From positions 158,672,393-158,736,392 of the forward strand of contig OX465281.1 of the NCBI GenBank assembly GCA_949987705.1: DNA of 64,000 bases. The letters run 5' to 3'. Below are positions 11,616 to 20,565 of this stretch, in pieces. A model generated the notes under the pieces. It did not search any database. It had not been told where the DNA came from and saw only the letters and a program-made list of their open reading frames with translations. The first letter of the stretch is position 1, and every line of letters starts with the position of its first letter. This stretch comes from Thereva unica (lineage: Eukaryota; Arthropoda; Insecta; Diptera; Therevidae). A program made the position numbers and the translations under genes.

Positions 11616-12538
11616 TCCATTTGTAATGAAGATTCGATCCTGTAGTCGAGCGGATTCCCACCATAGAATTTGTCTGTGATACGTGACGTGAATCTACCAC
11701 CGTTCATAAAATCATGATACTCGTTCTCAGACATGACGTTTTCCAACTGGAGCATGTCTTGTACATACAAATGTGCAGACTTAGCGTACAAATAGTGTCC
11801 TGAAGCGTAGAAATATGGAATCATCTTCATCATAGTATCCAGGTGCAGAGACCAGTTTCCTGAACGTTCGGCTTCGATGAATTGTTTCAGAAGCGTGACC
11901 ATTTTGAAATATTCTACCCAGAGTTTCGCGGTTGGAGATCTGTTCTCTGTCCTTTGAAGCTCTTCGTCAAATTTCTCGAGTATCATCTTGAATGACTCCT
12001 CTTTTGCAACTTCGAAAATTACCCTTTTATTCAAGTTCCTCACTGCCGCATCCAAAATATCCCGGTCGTCATCGGTGAAATCTACGAGGTCCATGATTTG
12101 CTTGGTCAGGGACAAATGAGCAAGGTTGTGAGCGCGCACTGCTCTCGAGTATGCGTGTCCTGTCATGATGTGGTCAACGCTATTATCAGCGTAAATTTCT
12201 TTGAACAATTCCTGTAGACCACTCCCGCTCATCGTGCTCCCAATAGAGCCCATGAACGACATCAAGGTGTGGAATCCTCCCAAACGAACAACAATTTTAC
12301 TAAGTTCGGAACCTGGTGGAGCTGAGCTCACGATGTCATGCGCCTTCCAATAAAGCGGTTGATCGAAATTCACGATGCAGGTTTTGTGGGCAAGAGCCTT
12401 GCATCTTTCCAATGCAAAAACAAGTGATGTTAGTATAGTACCATAATCGGAAGACGGGGCGTTGATGAAAGGAAGGTATATTATTTTACTTTTCTCGAAT
12501 GATTTGCCAGCTGTTGCTTCGATCATGAAACCATTCAA
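11612..12538 (-). pseudogene. Transposon protein, part 3 (central core)
   Basis: About 308 codons; the apparent first codon at 12538 is TTG and not a real start. Visible family motifs are YLPFINAPSSDYGTI, CIVNFDQPLYWKA (an aspartate in a strand-like context), RLGGFHTLMSFMGSIG, and MTGHAYSRAVRAHNLAHL. With FVFDNSDSNVNTIDG in the preceding part this looks like an RNase H-fold nuclease core, but the catalytic triad is my inference. The reading frame is offset by one base from both neighbours. Confidence 0.65.
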
Positions 12539-13929
12539 GCCGCCGAGTCCAGGGGAACACGACCATTTCCCGTAAAGCCAAAAAAATCCGGAGGTGTTGG
12601 GATGATTTTATCAGAAATTTTCCGAATGTTCTCGATATCCGCAACTTTCAAAGTACGGAGACCCGACAGTTTCTCTTTCCCGAATGTTAAAACTGGGACG
12701 AAACCAAGTCTTCCTTTCTGTGCTGCAGTCACCGCATTGTTAATCCGAGGAATCGCACAGTCTGACTTAACTGCGCTGTCTGGAGTTACACAACAAATGC
12801 CGCCCATTGCATGAAACGTACCTCGACCATCAATCGTATTAACGTTGGAATCGCTGTTATCAAAGACGAACTGTAGACAAAATCCGGTTGATGCTGTAAT
12901 AGAACGCTGAGGACGCAAAATACAAGAAGCTTCAAACTTCACAATCTCTTTGTAAGGTGCGGAAAAGCCCAACGAGGATAGAACTTCAATCAGATTTTTC
13001 GATCCATATCTTTTGAATAGAAACGCGCCAATGCTGAGTTGTAATGGAGAAATAAAAGAACGTGGTCGAACTTGACTGATGATAGCGTGAGAGATAGCAG
13101 TGCATTTACGTTCCCAGACATCGGAAGATCCTTTTTTCCGTTCTGTTATAATGCGTGACATGAAAGCTTTCAAATAAGGAGGAACGACGTCGCCAACATT
13201 CTTAAAAAAGTTGTCAGGTTGCGGGTAGTCATCAATATCATAAATTTGCGAGCAGATTTCTTCATAAATAATATCAGCTGCTCTGAGAACGTCTTCCATT
13301 TTTTTAACATGTTGTTCTGAATTTTCTTCTTTGTAAGATTTTTCAAATAGTTCACGACCTTGATCGACAAAGCATAAAAATGTTTCTCGTCCTTTCTCAG
13401 CAAAATTAAAATTTTTTTCGCCATATTTGTTTTGTAGTCGATCTTTAATAGTGCGTGGATCTGGTACATGCGGAGTTCGAATTTTCGTAATGAGATCAGA
13501 AAGTCTAAATTGGCATTTATCGGGATGTTCTGACAAATAAGTATATACGCATTCCATGGCAGCGTCAATCTCATTGTTTCTTGGGGATGAAGCTTGTTGG
13601 CGAGAGTACACTCGTATATTGCATTCACGATGATATTTTGCGCCAATTGTAGTTAAATTCGGTACATTTTTGATGCGCGCAACAATTTTCTTGGCGAATT
13701 CATCTTCACGATTGCTCAGCAAATGTAGCAACTGTGTTTTGTATCGACGGTTTGTTACCTTGAAAACTCGTTGTTCTGCTGATTGATGAGACGTCACGAG
13801 CATGTTGGAGCATATGAAGCAGTAATTTTGGAAGTCGAACTCCGGTAAAGATGGCATAGATTTACATGTAGACTTGCCTGGTGTAGATGAACCTGGTGTA
13901 GATGCTGACACTGAAATACTTTTGGTCAT
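12535..13929 (-). pseudogene. Transposon protein, part 2 (zinc module and core start)
   Basis: About 464 codons beginning with a Ser/Pro/Thr-rich leader, then a CFICSNML ... KYHRECNIRVY cysteine/histidine module (about residues 38-106). A helical region follows, then CLQFVFDNSDSNVNTIDGRG and FHAMGGICCVTPDSA near residues 348-385. The end overlaps part 3 by four bases; the overlap comes from a missing base in a TGGAA context (tryptophan codon) rather than from translational coupling. Confidence 0.68.
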
Positions 13930-14174
13930 TAGACAAATTTGTTATTTAAATTTTTTTTCGCAGACTTCTTGGCGGATGGAAAGACCCATTCGTCGCAGTA
14001 TCGAGTGTAGCACCTCACGTGGATGTTTATGGTCGAGACATTTTTCAATAATTGCTCACTTTCATCGTCTTTTCTTGCAATGCTCCTCTTTAAAAGTGAT
14101 TGCACTCCCCTTTCTTTAACCGTTCTCACTTGGCCTTCACTTAAACTTGTTTTGCACATCAAACAAACCTCCAT
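13929..14174 (-). pseudogene. Transposon protein, N-terminal zinc module
   Basis: 81 codons starting MEVCLMCKTSL, with a second cysteine/histidine cluster HVRCYTRYC near residue 53. The C-x2-C ... H-x2-C spacing suggests a zinc finger, like the module at the start of part 2. The stop shares one base with the next ATG, and one extra base would fuse the two frames, so this is most likely the true N terminus of the transposon protein. Confidence 0.6.
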
Positions 14175-14184
14175 TGCGACAAAA

Positions 14185-14490
14185 AAAAGTAACTAAACTC
14201 AGCTAAACTCAACTTAACTATCAACCCAATTCTAAGCAACCAAACTCAACTAAACTGAACCAAACTCAACTAAACTCAACTAAACTGAACGACTAATCTA
14301 ACTATTAACGATTCAACTCAACTAAACAGAACTAACTTAACTAAATTCAACTATACTCAACTAAACTCCAATAAATCAACTCACACCAACTAAACTCAAC
14401 TAAACTCAACCAAAATCAACTAAACTCGACTAAACTCAACTAAACTCAACTAATCTCAACTTAACTCAACTAAATTCAACTGACTGGAGA
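14185..14490. repeat. Low-complexity CAACTAAACT repeat
   Basis: An imperfect ten-base repeat (variants of CTCAACTAAA) fills about 300 bp just upstream of the transposon gene's start. Confidence 0.85.
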
Positions 14491-15005
14491 CTGTTTTGGG
14501 AAAGTATCTTAAACCTTCGATTGCTAATCTTTCTTTCGTGAGAAAGTTTTACTGATGAATATTTATTGTTTCTCGTCAAACAAAATATTTTTAGAATGTC
14601 AAAATTGATGGTTCTAAGCCACTACATATGTCTCATTGTTATAATTTCCCAAAGTAGTTAAACAAACAATTCGTAAAAGTCGCGGTTGACCTTTGACCGG
14701 TTGTATCGCTGGCATAAAACGACATGGAGCTTCAACTAATAGCTCATTTGAAAGATATTGTCCGAATTTTTGCTGTTTACTACTTTTTCATATGAGCAAC
14801 CGTTAAGGAGATATTCAAAAAAAATTGCGTTATTAGTTATTTCAAGCACGTGAAGTGCGAACTTTGGCGTTGTATTACTCGCAAACTATACAAGCGAGAA
14901 CGATGACTAAGGGCTTATTCTAAAGGTAATCGCTAACACTATAAGTTTGATAATCGGCATTAACCCACCTAAATTAATATCTTACGAGATAATCGCAAAA
15001 AACTG
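14491..15005. other. Non-coding 5' region of the large transposon
   Basis: No open frame or repeat of note. It lies between the gene start and the right inverted repeat, where the promoter of the minus-strand gene would be expected. Confidence 0.5.
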
Positions 15006-15155
15006 CATTCAACCTCAACCACCCGAACAAGTTCGAACTTTGAGCGGCCATAACTTTGAGCCAAATTAACTTACAGACCTCGTTAAGGGCTCGTTTTGTA
15101 GATAATTTTATTCTCTAATGACTTTGTATTGATCATTTTCAGTTATCATTGCACA
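15006..15155. repeat. Right terminal inverted repeat of the large transposon
   Basis: Inverted copy of 1-150. The outer tip may extend a few bases past 15155, but the matching left sequence would lie outside the window. Confidence 0.85.
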
Positions 15156-16640
15156 CAACCGAGTTATTTGGTATAAACGACCTCTACCTCTTTTTCAAGA
15201 TGGCGGCTTTTCCCATCACACTGCGACCCCACAAACTTGGTTTTAACATTGTCAGATGTACCCCAACAAATTCAAAAAAAAAAATTTTGACCATCATGAA
15301 ATGCAATTTGATTTACTAATCGCACTGCACTATACAGTTTTGCGTTAAAATAATATTTTCAGGACAAAAAAGTGGAAAAACACATTTTTTGAGACTTTAG
15401 CGCCGCCTACTGTGTGCATTTATTGTTTTACAGCACCGCGCCGACATAAATTGTAGATCGCAACGTCCTCTACATTTTTTGTTCAATAAATTTTCCTGTA
15501 AAATGCATGCAAATCGAGAAAAACGCATTTCAAATTTTTTTTTTTACTTTTTATGAGTTTTCCAAAAAACTGCTAGCAGTTGCACATGCCCATCGCCAAG
15601 GTAGCTTAGTCACATCATTTTTCAACGAACAAAACTACTTTCAACCTTAAGGCAGTTTTTTCACTGAAACTATTTTTTTCATGACAGATTTACTGTACTA
15701 TACGTCTACGCAAAAGTCTTGTCGTTTTATGGACCATTTTATTTGAACTTAATGGCAACATTTAATTACAAAATATTCATTCACTGTCAAAATTAACTAT
15801 ACTAGAATAATGAAAGAAAAAATAAAAAACTTTTCAGTTAATTTCGCAAAGGACCATAATTATGCTGCGTTGTTTTCGTTCATCGTTTTTGGAGAGATCC
15901 AGAGAAATGTTTTGGGTAAATTTATTAGGATCTCAATTTATTTTATCTCTGCTTATCTCTCGCTGTAATGCATGCAAATCCTTCTTAATGCGGTGCCTAA
16001 ATTGGCCAATTGGATTATATCCGGCATTTGTAATACTTCTAGATGTTGTTTTTTTTTGGTAAACTGAAGTAAGGAGTATCACAGTAAGGAGAGAAACTTT
16101 TTTTAAGGATTTCACCCTCCATGTGGTTTGAAGAGCAAAAATTTTCTAACCACAATAATTTTGTGGTTATTTTTTATTAAAATTGAAGACGACCGAAACT
16201 GTCTTAATGTCTTGTTTAGCTCAGCTCAGTAGTTATTTTGTATACTCTACTTGAATATCTCATAATCCTCTGCTATCTCTTCTTTAAATGGTGATGAGGA
16301 AAAAAATTAGAAGAGTGCCAGCCAAGATGATAATAATACTTAGATTCGAATTTAGAGATTTTTTATTTTATTAATTTGGATATATTAAAATGAAGTGGGC
16401 AAGTCATGATAGAATGGGGTCCTTTTTCGAAAGCCAAACTGTTACTAGTTGATCCATTCAACATGTGTGATGGGATGTACATATTATGTATGAGTTATTG
16501 TGACAGAAACGGCAAATGAATTCGTCTTGTTGGCTTTATGGATTTTTGGGAAATTATTTGTGACCCCAAAATAAAGACAATCCCGCTGATAAATCTCCAG
16601 TTGCATTATTTCAGAGGTTTGCTCTTTTTTTTTTGTATAA
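15156..16640. other. AT-rich spacer without recognisable content
   Basis: Only short random frames (60-66 codons) occur on either strand, with many poly-T and poly-A runs. I see no conserved motif. Confidence 0.5.
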
Positions 16641-16679
16641 AGTGACTGGGCTAAATTTTTTTTCACACTTTAATTAAAA

Positions 16680-16893
16680 AATCAAATATAAGCAATTGCT
16701 TAAGTTACCTTGGAGACGACATAAATAGTGGAATTACTGGAAAATAACAAGGGAAATGCTTAAGCAATTGCTTAATGAAGTTCACCTTAAGAAATGACTG
16801 TGAATACATGATATCTTAAGAACGCCTTATTTAAATAAGGCGAACTTATTCAAGAAATTCTTAAGTCCATGCTTAAGAATCGACTGTGAATAC
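16680..16893. mobile_element. MITE fragment rich in CTTAAG motifs
   Basis: The stretch holds TTAAGCAATTGCTTAA-type palindromes and two near copies of CTTAAGAA-TCGACTGTGAATAC (about 16792-16810 and 16874-16893). It ends GACTGTGAATACCGGCC followed by TAA, like one end of a Harbinger-type MITE. The opposite end is not recognisable. Confidence 0.45.
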
Positions 16894-16899
16894 CGGCCT

Positions 16900-18012
16900 A
16901 AATAGTACTTTCTGCATCTGGATCGACTCTATGCTGAGAGCTCGCAAACTTATGGTCTTTCATGTTGAGGAGTCTCTGGAGGCCACTTCTCAGGTGCCTT
17001 GTTGTGGATGAACTACTAGGCTACTCAACGGCCGTAGTAATTACAAGTGAAACTGAAGAAGGCATGTCAAGGCATCTGCAGCAGAAAACGATCACTATCG
17101 GGCCTTTCGGAACCTACACTCGCAGGCTTTTCACAGCAAGCGAAATATATAGGATGGATGCCGCAGAGCTTTTGGACCCATGGGGTTTACAGCCGAAAGC
17201 CATATACTGGATATGCACCACCATCATAAGACCCATTGCTACTTGAAGGGCTTTAGTTTTGTGGCGCAGAACGGCGGTTAAGGGTTTCATAACTAGTTTG
17301 AGCAAAATTTAAAGAAAGGCCTGACTTTTTATCACTGCGCCATTCGCATTTTCTGGATGGCAGCGCTGGAGACTCTCTTCAATCTGGTACCCCTCCACCT
17401 TGAAAGCAAATCGCTACCGGAGCTGGTGGGTAAAGGACCAGGGCATTCCATAATAATCAACATTATAGAAGAGCTTCTGGAAGCAGGGATGCTATCGGAC
17501 TGCATGCCCTTTAAAATCTCAAAATTTGAGGAGCCTTCTGTGCACATACAAGATAGGTTAACCCGGACTTTTCGTAAAGTATCACCGGGTGGACTAGTAT
17601 GGTACCCGCATTAAAGCGATAACCCTAGGCACCCTAGTAACAGTCTTTCAAGGAGACGTGTACGCTACACTGGCATGCGAGCATGAGAACTTAAGAATGG
17701 CCTACCAGAACAAACGGATCTTTATCTTCTCTGAAAGGCATGCGACAAATCGGGCTATAAGGTCCCGTAGAACCAAGTCGAAATTAGTTTGGGAGTGCCA
17801 ACGGGTTCTTGTTGAGCTGGGCGTTCTCAATCAAGCTACCCTTGCCTGGGTATCGGGTCACAGGGGCTTCAAGGGGAAAAAAGTGGATGCCCTGGCTAAA
17901 CTGGACTCTGACATTACATTTATCGCTCCACAGCCGCCTATCGGTTCGCCCACCAGCTTGCTGCAAAGAGCCCTGGCCAATAGGACTATGATGAAACATA
18001 CTGAACGATAGA
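16900..18012 (+). pseudogene. Decayed LINE ORF2, RT tail and RNase H domain
   Basis: Fragments in all plus frames match the order of an I/Outcast/R1-like ORF2 C terminus. First comes WGLQPKAIYWICTTIIRPIAT (about 17180-17245, the region after the RT), then a connection region. The RNase H part begins near TVFQGDVYATLACEHENLRM (17640) and ends with LAWVSGHRGFKGKKVDALAK (17840-17905). The catalytic DSQ-type aspartate region reads FSERHATNRAI here, so an RNase H residue is lost. Frameshifts and stops make it non-functional. Confidence 0.7.
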
Positions 18013-18187
18013 GGTCCGCTCTTGGACCGGCCAACTGTAAAGGCCGGTACCCACTTGTTGCAAACCGGCGTCTCGTATCATAGTTCTCTAAGAAAAAAAT
18101 TCTAAAAAAATTGCAATGATTCGATTGCAATGTGCGGAAAGAATATAATAATATACAATACGAGCCCGATCTCTCAATTAGTAGTAT

Positions 18188-18540
18188 AATAGCAGGAACA
18201 CAATGCTCACCATAAGCCGTGGGCTATGAAAGCTTTTCGTTGTCAAATAATAGATACCATGTATCTACCTAGGAACGAACAAAATGACGCTGACAGTTCT
18301 ACCAAATCATACATACAAAAAAACACCGCTATCAACAAATAAAACGTTATTATTTTGACAAAAAAGTACCTTTTTGACAAATTTTGTTGTGCCTGGGGTG
18401 CTTGATTTGAAAAATAAAAAAAATACACGTGCTGCATTCTTTTTTTTTCTCATATTAGTAGGTACTAGGACCCTTGCACGTGGGGAAAAAACGGTTTTGG
18501 GATTTAGGTCAAGATGATTAATCATGTGTAATTATATCAG
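18188..18540. repeat. Left inverted end of the Polinton
   Basis: Two blocks match the reverse complement of the right end: ATAGCAGGAACACA plus CCATAAGCCGTGGGCTATGA (18188-18236), and AGTAGGTACTAGGACCCTTG through GGGATTTAGGTCAAG to a TGTGTAATTAT block (about 18456-18537). The ~215 bp between them aligns poorly with the ~140 bp on the right. Weak similarity extends about 40 bp further outward. Confidence 0.8.
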
Positions 18541-19251
18541 GTGTAGGTTTTGAAACTCTGTGGGTAGCATTGAAAGTAGAGCTGGAAACCTGCAAATGAC
18601 TAGAGATTGATACATTAAAAAAACAATTATTTTAACATTTTTATTTTTTAAATCAAATACATAAACATTGAAATTTATTTTTAAAATTTTAGTTTTTACA
18701 TGATTTAATATTTTTTTTCTGTTTAGTGATAAAGTAATGTTCCCTTCACCGTCGTCCACATTCAGTTCATGGGGATTTCCTGATCTTTTCTTAAATATGA
18801 TTTCGAAGGAATTACCCATTTCTCCCAAATTCTCTATGGCATATTTCCCCTTTTTTAATAAATTAATCCCCCTATCGGAGAGGTCAGTATACCTTCCCGG
18901 TATGTATATAATACTATCCTCCAGCTCTACCAGCACCTTTCTCCCGAACTTGGTATTCACCTTCCTAGCATCAATTAAGTTATACGCTTCGTTGACTTTC
19001 ATGTCTTTCAAAGGCATATTTTTCTTATATTGAAAACTGTTGATTTCCTCCAATATGCATTCCTCATCCTCATCGACATCAGTATCATCATCATCATCAT
19101 TCACAGAGATGATAGGGGACATGTTTTTCTTCCTTTTGCTAAGAGTCGACTTAGAAAAATCCTCGTCCTTCTTCTCCTCTAAAAGTTGCCTCTTTACCCC
19201 TTTGCTATCAGCACCAAACTCAAAATTATTTATATTCATACTGCCTGCCAT
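18532..19251 (-). CDS. Polinton left-end acidic protein, function unknown
   Basis: 239 codons from a true ATG at 19251. The N-terminal third is polar with a lysine-rich patch (KRKKN) and an acidic run DDDDDTDVDEDEE (about residues 51-63). The middle holds FGRKVLVELEDSIIYIPGRY and SDRGINLLKKGKYAIENLGE. I recognise this as a small protein seen in insect Polintons and some small DNA viruses; an OB-fold or nucleic-acid-binding role is only a guess. The last ~45 codons look like read-through into the inverted end. It is transcribed away from the polymerase gene, with a TATA box at 19442-19449. Confidence 0.6.
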   Translation of the reverse strand: MAGSMNINNFEFGADSKGVKRQLLEEKKDEDFSKSTLSKRKKNMSPIISVNDDDDDTDVDEDEECILEEINSFQYKKNMPLKDMKVNEAYNLIDARKVNTKFGRKVLVELEDSIIYIPGRYTDLSDRGINLLKKGKYAIENLGEMGNSFEIIFKKRSGNPHELNVDDGEGNITLSLNRKKILNHVKTKILKINFNVYVFDLKNKNVKIIVFLMYQSLVICRFPALLSMLPTEFQNLHLI

Positions 19252-19441
19252 ATCTGAAAAGAATCAAGTGGAATGGTAAAATAATTGAAAATTTATTTAT
19301 TTAAAACATTCTTACCCAAATGTTTCTTTTGATTTTTCAATAAAAAATTCTGCTCCTCACTTGATTTAACTTTGGAAAGTTTCTTCTGCCTTCCTCTAAA
19401 ACTGATGAAACTCTACTTAAGAATCATCAGCCAAAGTGGAG

Positions 19442-19449
19442 TTTATATA
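19442..19449 (-). promoter_or_regulatory. TATA box for the leftward left-end gene
   Basis: TATATAAA on the minus strand, about 190 bp upstream of the ATG at 19251, in the divergent intergenic region. Confidence 0.55.
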
Positions 19450-19481
19450 GGCCTGAACTACCCATACATTGATACTGTTAA

Positions 19482-20245
19482 AACAAGTCGCTTTAATAAT
19501 TTATTGCGAGCACGCAAGAAGATATACTGCGCAATTGCACATGATACGGTCGCAGCTGCATGATCCCGTTTATTTTTGTTTTGTTTTGCGTTTTTGCTCA
19601 TTTCGCAGCTGTCGCAGAAATGAAATTATTATCTAGCTAAGAAATGCAGATGCCAAGCGAACCAATTAAAATAAATAAGCAGGCGAGTTCAACTTCCAAA
19701 GATTGAAACACGTCGCATTAATAATTAATTGCGATCACGCAAGCAGATATACTGCGCAACTGCACATGATCCGGTTGCAGCTGCAAGATCCCGTTTGTTT
19801 TTGTTTTGTTTTGCGTTTTTGCTCATTTTGCAGCTGTCGCAAAAATCTAGCTAAGAAATGCAGATGCCAAGCGAACCAATTAAAATAAATAAGCAGGCGA
19901 GTTCAACTTCCAAAGATTGAAACACGTCGCATTAATAATTAATTGCGATCACGCAAGCAGATATACTGCGCAATTGAACATGATCCGGTTGCAGCTGCAA
20001 GATCCCGTTTGTTTTTGTTTTGTTTTGCGTTTTTGCTCATTTTGCAGCTGTCGCAAAAATCTAGCTAAGAAATGCAGATGCCAAGCGAACCAATTAAAAT
20101 AAATAAGCAGGCGAGTTCAACTTCCAAAGATTGAAACAAGTCGCATTAATAATTAATTGCGATCACGCAAGCAGATATACTGCGCAATTGCACATGATCC
20201 GGTGCAGCTGCAAGAGCCCGTTTGTTTTTGTTTTGTTTTGCGTTG
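19482..20245. repeat. 214 bp tandem repeat upstream of the polymerase gene, about 3.5 copies
   Basis: Copies start near 19482 (diverged), 19703, 19917 and 20131 (partial). The second and third are nearly identical at exactly 214 bp. Each carries the palindrome TTGCAGCTGCAA or a close variant and a GTTTTTGTTTTGTTTTGCG stretch. The last copy breaks off directly before the polymerase TATA box. Confidence 0.9.
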
Positions 20246-20252
20246 GGTCGCG

Positions 20253-20287
20253 TATATAAAAACCTACCCGAATGCATCTCCGTCATT
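20253..20287 (+). promoter_or_regulatory. TATA box and initiator of the polymerase gene
   Basis: TATATAAAA at 20253-20261 is followed 30 bases later by TCATT (20283-20287), which fits the arthropod initiator. The polymerase ATG lies at 20566. Confidence 0.6.
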
Positions 20288-20565
20288 CGAAGGTTGATTT
20301 TAAAATCGCGGAAAGTGAGTCGGGAAGTATTTACCTTGACAGTTTAACTTTAAAAAACCACAAGCGTTTTCAGAAGTTTAAACTAATTGAAATTTTGAGT
20401 GTTAACATTGTTTTAAAAAGTGTAAAAGTGTGGGTAAATATATATTTAAAAATAAAAAGGAAGTTCGAGTGTTAATATTGTTTTAAAGTGTAAAAGTGTG
20501 GGGGATATACTTATATTTAAAAATAAAAAATGGTAAGCAACTAGTGTAATTTAAGCATAAAAAAA

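Larger units (their letters stand above)
1..15155. mobile_element. Large DNA transposon with 150 bp inverted ends, superfamily not assigned
   Basis: Positions 1-150 and 15006-15155 are inverted copies of each other with very few mismatches. Between them lies one minus-strand gene (14174 down to 190) interrupted by a hAT element at 1388-10855; without it the element is about 5.7 kb. The gene combines two cysteine/histidine modules, a transposase-like core, a PIN/XPG-like nuclease segment and a CXC domain. This combination recurs in dispersed arthropod and cnidarian proteins as far as I recall, but I cannot assign a named superfamily. The window starts at or inside the left repeat, so the true left tip and any target duplication are not visible. 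Confidence 0.75.

Noticed and set aside
12535..13929. Operon-like ATGA overlaps between transposon frames
   Set aside because: The organism is eukaryotic and conserved motifs continue across the joins after one added base, so the overlaps are accidental.
19703..20102. Two 61-codon frames in the 214 bp repeats
   Set aside because: They are copies of the same repeat unit with no protein-like composition and no start context.
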